Below, piece by piece: positions 1 through 11,495 of a DNA stretch of 64,000 bases (position 1 is its first letter; each line of letters begins with the position of its first letter). The DNA is from Fragilaria crotonensis. Lineage: Eukaryota; Bacillariophyta; Fragilariophyceae; Fragilariales; Fragilariaceae. The stretch spans positions 57,079 through 121,078 of the forward strand of contig JAKSYS010000102.1 of NCBI GenBank assembly GCA_022925895.1, given 5' to 3'. The position numbers and the translations under genes were made by a program. The notes beneath the pieces were generated by a model. The model did not search any database. It was not told the origin of the DNA and worked only from the letters and a program-made list of their open reading frames with translations.

Positions 1-261
1 TGATTGTCTTTTGACAACTAAATATCACTTTGATCAGATGTTTCGCTTACATCTCGCTCGCTAGATTACGACGAACTAAGCGACTCGCCCGACTTCGTCT
101 GATTAGTTCGAGGGGACTGATTTATTGTATGCGTTGTACGGTACACTACGGTACAGTATGAGGTACAATATTCGATCTCACATCTTGACCTTTCCCATGA
201 TCTATACCCGCTACTAGCATATCGTTGCACCGTCTCCCTTAGTAGGTCTACTTTTACTCAA
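1..261 (+). mobile_element. Probable 3' end and LTR start of an off-window Copia element
   Basis: The bases GTTCGAGGGGAC at 106-117 are followed by TG at 118. The same purine tract GGGGAC directly precedes the 3' LTRs of Copia-2 (ending 42193), Copia-3 (ending 63810) and, in sense orientation, Copia-1. I infer that 1-117 is the 3' untranslated end of another Copia element of this group and that its LTR starts at 118. No second LTR copy is in the window and the LTR end cannot be placed. No coding sequence is visible. This rests on one short motif, so confidence is low. Confidence 0.35.
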
Positions 262-409
262 TTATACGACATTCTACATGTCCAATTGCGAGTACTCTCT
301 ACATTACTGGATTACTCGTTGTAGCCATACTGTTACATGTAATAACAGTATTCTATTCCAGTAAAGTATGGAGTACTCGCCAGTCGATATGTAGAATGTC
401 GTATGATAA
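262..409. repeat. 148-bp foldback (long imperfect inverted repeat)
   Basis: The segment 262-311 pairs with the reverse complement of 358-409: both arms contain the sequence for CGACATTCTACAT, GCGAGTACTC and a terminal ACTGGA. Inside lies a second perfect pair, TACTGTTA at 329-336 and TAACAGTA at 343-350. The whole block can fold into one long hairpin. This is the form of a foldback or MITE-type element, but no clear target duplication is seen at its edges. No coding potential. Confidence 0.7.
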
Positions 410-932
410 CGAAACTCTAAGAGTGCCAGTTAATCGGATCCTGTTTGCATCCCTGCGTTTTTGAGAAACACCCATTTTTTCGTGAAAGTTGAGTGAGAGT
501 GAACACACTCGACCCGCGAGCGGGCCAAAAATGCGGGAAATATTCAAACAGACCGAATATCGGACAAAGTGGGAACGATCTTAAAGACATAAACAAGACT
601 TGCAACGGAAACTCGACTGAATATTCATGTGATAAATTTTTGTTCTTGTTCTTGCAAACATAGTAAAAGTCTCGTCGATGTATATTACCTAGCACAATGA
701 AAAATTACTCTAGCACCTTTACCTACGAATCACTGGGTCCTCCTCCGAAGACAGTACTACCGTTCAGCTTATTAGCAACTTGGCACTAGCATTTGTTGTC
801 CCTTGTATTTTGGGACTGCACACGGAGTGTCGGAGTGTCGGAGTGTGCACTATTCAACACCAACAACATCTGGACTGCTGCGCATTGTGGTGCTAGAAAA
901 GAGAACTGAAAAGTGTTTGGCAGGTGGCAGCA
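410..932 (+). other. Gene-free stretch, probable myosin promoter and 5' UTR
   Basis: No credible gene is seen here. The only visible structure is a short direct repeat, GGAGTGTC, three times at about 825-848, roughly 85 bp before the myosin start codon. The transcription start and promoter elements cannot be placed from sequence alone. An upstream coding exon of the myosin cannot be excluded, because the conserved motor domain begins only at about residue 147. Confidence 0.4.
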
Positions 933-3900
933 ATGAACAGGAGCACCGTGTTGGATTCGTATGTTTGGGTTCGAAAGGACGTCTTAAAAGAGATACGAAG
1001 TGGCAATAATCTGAGCAAGAACTGGAAACCTTGTGGAACAACAACACAAACAAGTACTCGGAAACGTGGTCGCGATTCCTGGCAATGGATTCGGGCCAAG
1101 TTATGTGCAACGACCTTGAAACAGCAGGAGAGGAAAGATCTAGCGACTAGCCCCTACGGTCAAGTCAGACTGCGGAGGGTCTCTGCTAATGATTCAGGAA
1201 ATGCAACAAGTTCGTCACCCATCGCTCAACATCATGTAACAATCCTCGTCGACGACCCAGAAGCAGGACATGAACTTCAAAATCAAAAGTTTTCCTTTGA
1301 AACATCACCTGAGGAACCGCTCATTCTCATGGCGAATACTTGGTGGCACACTGGAGCGGCAGCTCCTCAGGATTTGACCTCCCTCAGTCATTTGCACGAG
1401 CCCGCAGTCGTCTATTGTTTGCGCAAACGATACGAAGCAGACTTGATATATACCTACACTGGTCGCATCCTCTTGGCCTTGAATCCCTTTCGACAAATTC
1501 AATCTCTCTACGGCCAACAAGTGATTGAGAAGTATCGACAAGATTCGTCATCAGTCCAGGACCGGCCCCCGCATGTTTATGCGACGGCCCAAGATGCCTA
1601 TTCCGCAATGCTGCGCGAGGGACAGAATCAATCGATTCTCGTCTCCGGCGAATCGGGAGCCGGAAAGACGGTTACTACAAAGATTATTTTGGGATACTTG
1701 ACAACACTCTCTAAGTGGAAAGTAATTGAGAGCGCCGGGGAAACAACAGGTGGTATCGAATCGCAAGGTGAGTGGAGTTGCAATTAGCAACATGTGTTGC
1801 CTGAAATGCGATTGTAGTTCACCCTTACTGACAATATCCATTTGCAGTCGTCCACTCCAATCCCATTTTGGAATCGTTTGGCAATGCTCGCACACTTCGC
1901 AATGATAATTCCTCTCGATTTGGAAAGTTTATTGATGTGCGATTTCAATGCAACGGTCACTTGAAATCAGCATCGATTCAAACCTATCTTCTGGAAAAAG
2001 TACGACTTATTGCTCCCGGACAAGGAGAACGAAACTTTCATATTTTCTACGAGTTATTAGCTGGACTGTCGCACAGGGAACGGGACGAAGTCGGATTGGG
2101 CAATGCACGTGGACCGGAGGACTTTTGTATGACGGCAGTATCGGGGATGTTTGACCGACGAGATGGTGTGGAAGATCTGAAGACGTATCGAGATTTGAGA
2201 ACAGCCTTGACTTCCATCAAAATGGCGGACAATGACCAACAGCAACTCTTTTCTGTCTGCTGCGCACTTCTACACAGCTCAAACTTATCCTTTATTGAGT
2301 CCTCTGCGGGAGCCAGTGAGATCGATTCGAGCAACCCGTCACTTCGAGCAGCGTTGAACCTGTTTGGAGTTTCACTGGAAGCGTTTGGCCAGTCGCTTTG
2401 CTGCACGGCGATTGAGGCGCGTGGCGAAGTTTTTTATAAAACTCTGTCGACAGCGCAAGCAACCAAGGCGCTCGAGGCTCTGATCAAGGCTACATATTCC
2501 GCTATGTTCCAAACGATTGTTAATTGGATCAATTTGTCGATTGCGAAATCCGATCACAGGGAAAATGCGAAGCAAGATCTGTCTATTGGGGTTTTTGATA
2601 TCTTCGGTTTTGAATCTTTTGACGTCAATTCGTTCGAACAACTCTGTATCAACTTTTGCAACGAAGCTTTGCAGCAACAGTTCAATCAATACGTGTTCAA
2701 ACAAGAGCAAGCGGAGTATCAACGCGAGGGCATTGAGTGGTCCTTTATGTCCTTTCCTGACAACCAGGATGTTCTTGATCTTATTGAGAAGAAGCATGAG
2801 GGAATTCTGTCGATTCTAGACGAACAGAATCTGATACCGCGATGTACAGACCAGTCGTTTGCCCGAGCCATCTACGAAAAGTGCGCCGACCACCCTCGAT
2901 TTAGCGTTGAGTGCAGTCAAAAGATCGCGGGGACATTTTGCATTGAACACTATGCGGGAATAGTTGAATACAACACTACTTCATTTCTGGAGAAAAACAA
3001 AGACGAGCTCCCCAAGGAGACTACTGAACTCCTGAAATCCTCAAGCATCTCGTTCATAGCAGGTCTTGGAGCAGATCTGGCAAAGAGCCGCTCAGCAAGT
3101 TCCAACGGCGAGGGTCGCCGAGTGTTTCGGCGGCCGAACAGCTCTCTCGTAAAGGAAAGCGTTGGCAGTCAATTTACTCGACAGCTCCGAGAGCTTCGGG
3201 CGAAAATCGAGAAGACTGCTCCGCATTATATTCGCTGTCTCAAACCAAATGACTTACTGGTGCCCGGCAGCTTTTCGTCGGTAATCATTGCTGACCAACT
3301 CCGCTGCGCCGGAGTCTTGGAGGCAATTCGCGTGTCTCGTGTCGGCTTTTCGCAACGATATCCTCACCAAGAATTTATTCGTCGTTACCAGATGCTGGCG
3401 CGCGGGCATGTTCCAAAACACAGGAGATTCTACAGCGAAAAGGACCTCTGCGAAGTCGTTGTCAATGCTATCGTCGTCTTGATTCGAAGCTCTATAGCTA
3501 CGACAGTCAGTGAGCACAAAAGCCCGCAGGGGATGCAAAGGTGAGAAATAATGATGCCTGTGTCCACCTCTTGCCAGGTGCCATCTAATTCCGACTCGGT
3601 TACAGATCAGACAGCGAAGACAAGTTGGGAATACAGATGGGACGGTCAAAGGTGTTTCTGAGGCGTTTTGCGTTCGAATGCTTAGAAATGCTACGACACC
3701 AGTTATTAGGAAAAGCTGCTACGACGATCCAAGCACGCGGGCGAACGATAATTGCGCGCAACCGCTTTCTGTCGGCTTCCTACAGCGCCCTCGTGCTTCA
3801 ACGATGGGCGCGCAGACTCCCTGCAGCAAGGTTAGCTTCAGCCGCCAGACAGCATCGGTGCGCCACGAAAATACAAAGTCAATGGCGAGGATTTGTGGCT

Positions 3901-6080
3901 GAGCGTTACTTTTTCGCGGCCTTGTTCATTTCCATGTGGTGTCAAAGGTCCTATCGTGGGATGGTAGCGCGAGAGATATACGCCTGCATTCTACTAGAGT
4001 TGAAAATTGAGATGATTCAAAGGACTTGGAGGCAATTTAGAAGGAGACGACGGCACCAAAGCTACGCCTGTGCAGCAACGAAGATTCAGTTGAAGGTTCG
4101 GAGCAACCAAGCGAGGGTGAAAGTACGTGAGCTTCGAAGTGAAGCTCGGAATGTAAACCTCATCAAGCAACAACGCGACATCTTTAGAGAAGAATCGCTC
4201 CGGCTGAGAAGAGAAGTCTTGAGCCCCAAGGAACAGCTTCCGTTGACCCGCGATGCCGAATCCTTAGAAGTCCTGCGATTGAAAAACGAAATTGCCGCCC
4301 TCAAATCGCAACTCTTTGGGTTGGAAGTAACGCCAGCATCGACACCCGAGACAAAGGAGAGGGGAAACAGTGGTATCTATCGGCATGTGATTCCATCGCA
4401 TGCTATCTCCCCAGACGTTCGACTCTTGCCAAGGTCGGAGTTGCAGTTTTCACCGAACGTGCATGGAAACCCATCAGTTGTGTCTGATTCGAGCATTCTT
4501 AGCAGGAGTATCCTCGAAGATGTCGACGAAGAAGAAGGAGAAGTTGATCCATCTTGGGAATCGCCTAGCCCGGCAGCGTCGCCTTCCTCGGCGCACGGCA
4601 TTATTGCGTTAGAAATTGACTGCAACCACGAAGTACGTCGTAATGTACAACTCACGCCTATTTCAGCCCGAAGTCATGTCATGGCTACCTCGATGAGAGG
4701 ACCTCTGCTAAGGACCCCATTTCGAGAGCAAGTTTCTGCATTTCATCAAGCCATTGCGCTTGGAGATGAAGTGCTCACTTCCTCGATCCTTGATCGATCC
4801 GAGTATTGCCATTTGCTGGTGAACGAACCCAATGCAATCGGAAAGTCGCCACTTCATATCGCAGCTTCTCTTGCAAATTTCGCCCTTGTGCAGACGCTAC
4901 TGGACTACGGCGCCGCTGCAAATTGCCAAGACATTGACGGTAACACTCCGCTTCATATGTGCACCAATGTTGATGTCACGGGACTCCTTCTTCTCACAGG
5001 AATGGCGAATCCGAACATTCCGAACAACGCCGGTTACTGCGCCCTTCACGTAGCGGTGTCCCGACTTGATATTGCCAGCGTCCAGTTCTTACTTCGATGC
5101 CACGCGGATGTCAATGTCGCGGACGATGCCCATTGGCTCACTCCTCTTCATCTACTAACTTCCGGTACTGACTTTTCTGGTACTGTTAAGAACTCTGGTC
5201 ACCAGCGTCGCAAAATCGCAAACCTGCTATGCGAAGTCAAGTCGCCAGTCCCTACTGATGTCGATTTTCAAGATAAAAATGGGAACACTCCTTTGCACAA
5301 CATAGCCATCCTTGAGATTGAAGAGGCGTGCGTTTTGTTGCAAATACTTTTGGAGAATGGAGCACAACCCAATTTGGCTAACTTGAGAGGCCAGACCCCT
5401 TTACATTTGCTGTGCCACAATGACTCGCTTCGAGATCTCGGTGTTATGCAGGAAATGCTATACAATATGCTTTACCACGGTGCAGAACCAAACATCCCTT
5501 CTCAATCTGGATGTACAGCTTTGCATCTCTCGTTGTACCATCGCGACATTGACTCTGCCGTGCAGTTGATGCGTCGAGGATCAGAGCTGCATTTGCTCTG
5601 GAACAAGGTGAGTTGTTGGGACGCTTTGATATCGAATCGAATCTCGAAAGTGCTCACGTTTCTTTGTGTTATGTTCAGCCAAAACGATGGACATCTTTCT
5701 GGGAAGAAATGGGCACGACTGATGTGCTTGCGTTAGACATGGTGTCGGACGAAAACTCATTGCATCGCTTGCTGGCAGCCATTAGTAGACCTCAAAAGTG
5801 GGCTCCCAATCGTCCTTGGTGTATGCATTGCAAGACCATGCTGGGCTCGTTTGCACGATCTCTCCACTGTCGTCATTGTGGTCGCTTGGTATGCGGTGCG
5901 TGTTCCCAGCAAAGCCTGACGCCCGACTATTTCCCCAAGTCGTTTGAAATTTACGAAAATTCGTGGGTTTGCATCGTGTGCGAACAGATTCTTATATCTC
6001 GAAAAGACGGCGAAGTCGAGATACACCCGAGCACATCGAGCATCAACGAGGGGACCGCAACCAGTCAAAGTTCCTTCTGA
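933..6080 (+). CDS. Myosin heavy chain with ankyrin repeats and C-terminal FYVE finger
   Basis: Actin-based motor, probably acting at phosphoinositide-bearing membranes. Four exons: 933-1767, 1848-3540, 3606-5607, 5679-6080. All introns are GT-AG and the joins keep frame, giving about 1643 aa. The motor (about residues 147-866) has P-loop GESGAGKT (239-246), switch I NDNSSRFGKF just after the first join, switch II DIFGFESF and the SH1-helix motif CAGVLEAIRVSR. Exon 3 supplies four to six IQ-like motifs (about 878-1015), a short coiled coil (about 1020-1083) and ankyrin repeats (about 1222-1508, several with TPLH cores). Exon 4 encodes a FYVE-type zinc finger with eight cysteines (CxxC, CRHCG, CGAC, CIVC; about 1558-1612). 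The WxxD motif of classic FYVE domains is not evident, so lipid specificity is unsure. The start is the first ATG in the open frame. Diatom myosins with ankyrin and FYVE tails are known; I do not assign a class. Stop is TGA at 6078-6080. Confidence 0.92.
1768..1847 (+). other. Myosin intron 1 (80 bp, GT-AG)
   Basis: The donor is GTGAGT directly after TCGCAAG and the acceptor is TTTGCAG. The intron splits a Val codon after its first base. Splicing joins IESQ to VVHSNPILESFGNA, which is the continuous conserved myosin sequence leading into switch I. Reading through meets TAG after about 20 bases. Confidence 0.9.
3541..3605 (+). other. Myosin intron 2 (65 bp, GT-AG)
   Basis: The donor is GTGAGA after CAAAG and the acceptor is GTTACAG. 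An Arg codon is split after its second base. Splicing restores the frame from the lower motor region into GIQMGRSKVFLR, the conserved end of the motor before the IQ neck. Confidence 0.88.
5608..5678 (+). other. Myosin intron 3 (71 bp, GT-AG)
   Basis: The donor is GTGAGT after AACAAG and the acceptor is TGTTCAG, between codons (phase 0). The intron separates the ankyrin part from the exon encoding the FYVE finger, so exon and domain boundaries coincide, which fits acquisition of the FYVE module as an exon. Confidence 0.88.
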
Positions 6081-6131
6081 AAAAATGGGCAAGAGATTTC
6101 GCTGTGAAATGGATTAAGTCGGCGTTTTCCG

Positions 6132-6619
6132 CAAGGGTGGCATCACAAGGTTTAAATACTTAAGGTTTATTAAGGTTTAAATACTAAACCTTGATTTTGT
6201 TATTAGACGGTTTTAAGGTTTAAATACAGTAGACAGTGTACAGTAGTCAGTACTCAATGGTGACTCCTATTTCTAGCGTTGCTGTTCGTTGAGCGAAGCA
6301 AGACAATGGCTACTAGCGATTGAAGATTGTGATGCTGTCCCCATGGTGCATCCCAGTGTGGATTCAACAATTGCAGTGTTACCATCTTCATTGAAGTGCC
6401 AGCTGAAGTCCCCAGATTTGTGTTCAGAGCGCGATACTGAGTACTATGTAATACAGTACTACTACAGCCTCTTATTAGGTTTATTAAGGTTTAATTAAGG
6501 TTTAATTAAGGTTTAATTAAGGTTTAATTAAGGTTTAATTAAGGTTTAATTAAGGTTTGAATACTCAAACCTTAAACCTTATTTGAGACAAACAAGAAAT
6601 TAGGTTTATGCCACCCTTG
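6132..6619. mobile_element. Non-autonomous hAT-like MITE, 488 bp, 12-bp TIRs
   Basis: Perfect terminal inverted repeats CAAGGGTGGCAT (6132-6143) and ATGCCACCCTTG (6608-6619) are flanked by an exact 8-bp direct repeat GTTTTCCG (6124-6131 and 6620-6627). An 8-bp target duplication and a TIR beginning CAAGGG are typical of the hAT superfamily. The interior carries many copies of AAGGTTT in both orientations near both ends, as expected of subterminal transposase-binding sites. There is no transposase. A 69-codon open frame (6289-6498) shows no recognisable domain. The element lies 51 bp beyond the myosin stop, so it may be in the myosin 3' UTR. Confidence 0.85.
6491..6556. repeat. Six perfect 11-bp tandem repeats (TTAATTAAGGT) inside the MITE
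   Basis: Six exact units of TTAATTAAGGT run from 6491 to 6556, preceded by the partial unit TTATTAAGGT. Each contains the palindrome TTAATTAA. The array is followed by a hairpin with 9-bp perfect arms (6552-6560 and 6565-6573, AAGGTTTGA / TCAAACCTT). It lies in the right subterminal part of the hAT-like MITE and probably arose by replication slippage of a transposase-binding motif. Confidence 0.9.
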
Positions 6620-6627
6620 GTTTTCCG

Positions 6628-7567
6628 GTGGTGTTTTGTGCTCAGACCTCTAGCCGTGCAGGGGTTGATATTACGAATTGAACGATATAGTGTAGCGGAA
6701 CTTGGAAATGTGTTGTCATCCAAGTATATGTGGAGAGAGAACCGTAAGTGGCATGAACAGCAATGTCAACACAGCTTGACATAGTGATTGTAACAGAGAG
6801 CGAATGGAACGACTACCATTGGCCTTTGTCAATCATGAAAGGAATGAAACATCAGTCTAAGTTCTGACACTACTGGACTGGTAACAATGTTTGATAGGGT
6901 TCGGGTTAACGGAACCCGTCGACGCGCAGGTTGGATTAAGGTTCGGGTTAAGAACCAGGACGTAACCGTTACGGGGTACGCCCCCAGTAGGTAAGTGTCT
7001 AGTATGACACTGACTACTGCTTAGTTAATCTATAAACGGTACAGCTACGAAGTGCTGTCTACTGCTACAGATAACGATACATGTACTATCTGTCGTTCTA
7101 TTGCTACATGAATGTGCAAGAGACTGACTAGTAGAAATATCGGGTGTCGTATGGTGTGTACTGTCTAATAATATATTGTTATGTACAGTAACGTTAAACT
7201 CAGACGTGCACGTACTATCGACGGGCAGAGGAAGTGATGTGCGAGGAGTACTGTTGTACTCATCGCCGTGTTGTGTTGTGTTGTCGTTGTAGTGAGTACC
7301 GTTGTACTGTCTACTAATATTTGTACAGTACGGTGTATGTGATGTCATGACGACGACGGGTAAAAACGCGTCATGGTCAATCATCATCATGTCGTACGAA
7401 AAATATGCAGAAGAACAAAAAGGGTAAGCGGCACTAAAATGTGAAAAACTGACAATTGTGAGAGGAGGAGGAAAAGGAGGAGGGAGATGTGAGGAGTGCT
7501 TCCAAGGAACACTCAGGAACACTCCTCACATCTACCACGGTCAGCAGCGTACTGCTGCGTTGTTTTT
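6628..7567. other. Intergenic stretch without recognisable gene
   Basis: No credible coding sequence. Visible structure is limited to a short hairpin CGGGTT-AACGG-AACCCG near 6903-6919 and a perfect 14-bp inverted repeat, AGATGTGAGGAGTG at 7485-7498 and its complement at 7520-7533, separated by 21 bp. A 165-codon open frame on the minus strand (7025-7522) has low-complexity composition and no domain. Confidence 0.5.
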
Positions 7568-7779
7568 TGTAAACTAGTCGTTGAGCGTCGTTTGAAAATC
7601 AATGTTCAAACTCGAGGAACGAGATGAACATGATTTGAATCGACGTGAGTTTTGATTCCAGTCGTGCAGTGTCGCACTGGTTATTGGAGCACGGATGTAA
7701 TGTTTTACTGTGCACACGGGCGACAGTTTAGGGATAGGGATAATAAAAAAATATTTTGGGCAATGCTGGATGTTTAACA
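7568..7779 (-). repeat. 3' LTR of Copia-4 (212 bp)
   Basis: On the minus strand the LTR starts TGTTAAACATCC directly after a purine tract AAGAGGGG, and ends TAGTTTACA at 7568, so it has TG...CA termini. No second copy is found in the window, so age cannot be estimated. Confidence 0.6.
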
Positions 7780-7790
7780 CCCCTCTTGAA

Positions 7791-10700
7791 TCAAATCTCT
7801 GTAGATTCACCTGTAGATTGTAGCATGTGATCAGGAAGTGTACAGAAGACTTTGTCAATGTGTTGATCAATTTTGGAAGAGACTTGTGTTTTTGTGAGGA
7901 TGTCGGCAAGTTGGGAATTGCAAGGTATCCAAGTGTGGTTGATGTGTACTGTCTTGTTGACCTTGACGGACATAGTGGAAACGTTGTTTAATGTGACGAG
8001 TCTTGCGGGTTAATGCCGTTCTTGGCGATCTGTAAAGTGGCTTTGTTGTCGGTCATGAGGATTGATGGAATGGTTGGAAGACGCTGCGTAGATTCGCGCC
8101 AATGTTTGGTTCCGAGATATGTCATGTCATAGAGTAACATCCGAATGTGAGCTGTGGCCATGGATGCAGAGCATGCGGCCATGTATTCGGCTTCGGACGT
8201 TGACATAGCAATTGGTGTTGGCATCGTAGAGTTGGCTTCGATGAGAGCACCGTTGTGAAAAATCATATATCCGACAGTAGTGCGGCCAGTGTCAGGGCAA
8301 TCTTGCCAGCTGGCATCGGAAAACACGGTTAAATTGGAGTGGTGGGGAATGCGGTGTTGACGACATATGTTGTAAACAGGGTTGATAGTGGCATTCAGGT
8401 AGAACTTGATGGCATAGTATGGGCGACGGCGTAGGTAGCCAATCAGCCAGATAAGAGCACGGAAGTCGGATTTGCCAGGGCAGACGCAGGCTTTTGCAAG
8501 TTTGCAGACTGTAAAGAGGATATCGGCACGGGTGTTGTAGGCAAGATAGAGTAGCGTTCATACAGCGGAGCGGAATGGGAGGCATTTCTTGTGTTGTTTG
8601 ACAATGTGTTTGTCATGATCGGTGACAGGTTGATTGTCGTTACTGAAGGTGTAATCCGTTGGGAATGGCATTTCACGTTCAGGGAACTCGGAGTTGGGAT
8701 CGTAACGTTGCAAAGTGTTGAGGACGTAGCGATGCTGGTCGAGAGTGTAGGTTTTATCTTTGTGTTGGTGGATACGCATTTGCAGGAACCATTGAGCAGG
8801 TCCCAGGAACTTGACGTCAAAGCAATTGCGGACGGATGCTTCAAATTCTTCTTTCGATGGCGTCATTGCTGCCAGCGTAGAGCATGTCGTCGACAAAGAA
8901 GGGAAGGCGTAACCATTGGTTGTGTTTGTTGTAAAAGACAAAATAGGAGGGTTCAGACTGGGATTGGATGAATCCTTTGGAATAAAGCCATTCAGAGAAT
9001 TCAATGTTCCAATATTTTCCAGAGTAAACAAGTCCATAGATTGCCTTATTCAAAAGGGTTGGAGTTCCAAAGTATTTAGCATATTCAGGGAAGTAATATG
9101 CATACTCAAGTGGAAGTCTGACAAAGTGGCGACCGATGACTTTGGCCTGTAGATACGCGCCAATGAAGTCGGCACTTTTGAGAGTGCGGTGGGATGCACA
9201 GATTGTTGAAAGAAGTAGCTTGACCCCTCTTGAAGATGCACAGGGTGACCATGTGTCCTCAAAAGGTTGAGGTACCTCAATTGGGATTGTCTTAGTTGTC
9301 TTGCTGGATTCAGGATTATTTTCAGCATTGTCTTGTTTTTGTTGTTGGAGAAATTGCTGGTAAGCAGCTTTAGTTTTCTTTAATCGTCGTTTCTCCAAGT
9401 CGCCACAGGCGACAAGAAGGCAAGCTTTAAGTTTTTCAAGTTTACCAGTTGCAGTTTGTTTTGCTTTCAAGACAAGTTTGACAGGGATGATAAGTTCATT
9501 TTTCTGGGGTTGTTCACCCAGGATGAAGGTATCGTGGTCGATTAAGTTCTTGATTTCCATGCAAATAGCATGTAGCCAGGCATTGCGGACGTCAAGTTTG
9601 ACAGGGATGATAAGTTCATTTTTCCGGGGTTGTTCACACAGGATGAAGGTATTCTGGTCGATTAAGTTCTTGATTTCCATGCAAATAGCATGTAGCCAGG
9701 CGTTGAGAACGTCATCGTCAAGTTTGAGAACGGCTTTGAAGGATTGCGGTTCAGGAAGATACTTGTCCACTGGATCATCGGTGGACAAAGTTGTGGATGC
9801 GTCAACGGCAAGCATGGCGGTGTGAATGGGATCAACTGATGGCAGAGATTCAGCACACTCTTGGAAGTATAAAGTCATTTCCTTGTGAAGTGGGGTGTGT
9901 CTCAGTTGGTGAAATGCCAGGTTGATCAGTTGAGGAGTTGGTGGTGTTGGTCCAGGAGTGATGTCAGATTCTGTGATGGGATCAGTGTCATCAATATCAT
10001 CTTCTGGATGGGCAGGGCTTGAAGGTCCATTGTCTTGTACTTGTAAAAGAGGTTCAGAGTCAAGGAGTTCTTCAACAAAAGTGGATGGTGTGATGCCTAT
10101 ATTGGCAGCAGATCCAGTTTGGTGGACAATTGATGGTTCAGAGTTGTCCAGAGTTTGGAGTCCATTGGGATCCAAGTGAGATTGGATGGGAATGGCTCCG
10201 GCAAAGGGCTTTGAATCAAAGGCAAGGGCAGCGCTGAAGTCTTCATCAAAGTAGGCGTTGCGAGTGATTACAATGCGCTGTGGATGATCAGGAGAGTAAA
10301 CTTGCCATCCAGAACTGGAAATCCGATGAAGATACCACGGGAAGCATGTTGGAGTTGTTGCTTATAGGTTATGAGCTTGTTGCGGAAAGTCGGTTTGTAG
10401 CGCTTGAAGTAGACAGGGCATCCAAATACACGGATGTTGGCAAGGCTTGGTTTTCTGCCATAGCTGTATTGGAAGGGTGTGGTTGGGTTACCATCTTGGT
10501 CAGTCACATTCTTGGCTGGACAAGCATTAATAATGCTGACAGCATAGGCATGTGCATGATGGAAGAAGGCACCGCCAAGTCGGGCAGTGTTGAGAAGTAC
10601 ATTTGCAGTGTTGCGGACTTCTCTCAATTTGGCTTCACAGATGCCATTCATTTCTTGGTGTTCTGGAGCAGCAGCTTCAAGTTTTATTCCAAGGTTGTTG

Positions 10701-11440
10701 CATTCTGTAATGAATTTTGCAGATGTAAAGGCAGATCCAGCATCAGTGCGGATGAAGCGGACGGACTTAGTGTGGCCAAGTAGTTCTGTCTGAGTAAGCC
10801 AGGACTTAAGGGCTGTGATGATGGATGTGGTGCTTTCAGTTGGAAGTCCTATCCAGCCAGTCAGTTTGCCAGGTGTTGTGACAATGAAGAGGTAGGCTGA
10901 ATAGTTTGTGGCTGTGGTGAGTCCAAACCAAAAGGGGTTTCTCATGAGATCAAGGTGAAGTTGGTGAAAAGGTTCTGAGCCTTGTCTGAGAGGGATTTTG
11001 CTGCGAGCGTGTTTGTGGCTGATCAATATACGAATTGGCCAAGTGTTTTTGTCAATCGCAGGCAAGAGTGTATGATCGTTCCAAGCGTGATGCAGGGATC
11101 CGGTCATGAGATTGCAAAAGTTTTGGTGCGCAAGGCGACGGGATATGGTCTCAAGGGGCAAAGAAGTTGTTGGTCTTGAGGTGTCAGCGTGTGTAGGATC
11201 AACATGTTGGTCAAATGCAGGCGAGAATGAAGTTTCATCAGGTGTGGTGTTCACAGGTTGTGCCATGGTCGAAAAGGCATTCTGTGTTGGGAGTTCATGC
11301 AGAAGCAGGGGCCATGTGTATTGTGAATGGTTTGGGAACCAGATTGTTGTGGCTCTGTTCTGGATAACGACTGTGAAATTCTGGGTTGCAGAGATGGTTG
11401 TCAGGGAAAGAAGGTGGTGGCTGAGACCTTCAATATGATA
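7791..11440 (-). pseudogene. pol: Copia-4 pol (protease C-terminus, integrase, RT, RNase H), broken
   Basis: From about 11440 downward: a protease C-terminal block with DVYHIEGLSHHLLSL; an integrase core (10268-11266) with catalytic D in HLDLM, D in RTDAGSAF and E in GICEAKLRE; RT beginning near 10175 and carrying FVDD in place of YVDD at about 8890; RNase H with SDASWQD, SEAEYMA and TDNKAT (7988-8326); and the terminal LADILTK. The integrase zinc finger is degenerate. Several frameshifts separate these pieces. A 120-bp in-frame tandem duplication lies at the start of the RT region (9473-9712). Confidence 0.85.
9473..9712 (-). repeat. 120-bp tandem duplication in Copia-4 RT region
   Basis: The blocks 9473-9592 and 9593-9712 are near-identical, differing at only a few bases. 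The period is 120 bp, so the frame is kept and 40 residues (containing AWLHAICMEIKNLID) appear twice in the N-terminal part of the reverse transcriptase region. Confidence 0.9.
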
Positions 11441-11495
11441 AACATCAGTTAGGCCAAGGATAGACTTTTGTCCTTCATCAGATGTGAAGTAGCAG

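Noticed and set aside
6896-6960. Telomere-like GGGTTCGGGTTAA sequence
   Set aside because: Only two irregular occurrences and not a tandem TTAGGG-type array; explained by a short hairpin.
7025-7522. 165-codon minus-strand open frame
   Set aside because: Low-complexity Ser/Thr/His-rich translation, no domain, and it overlaps a hairpin in otherwise gene-free DNA.
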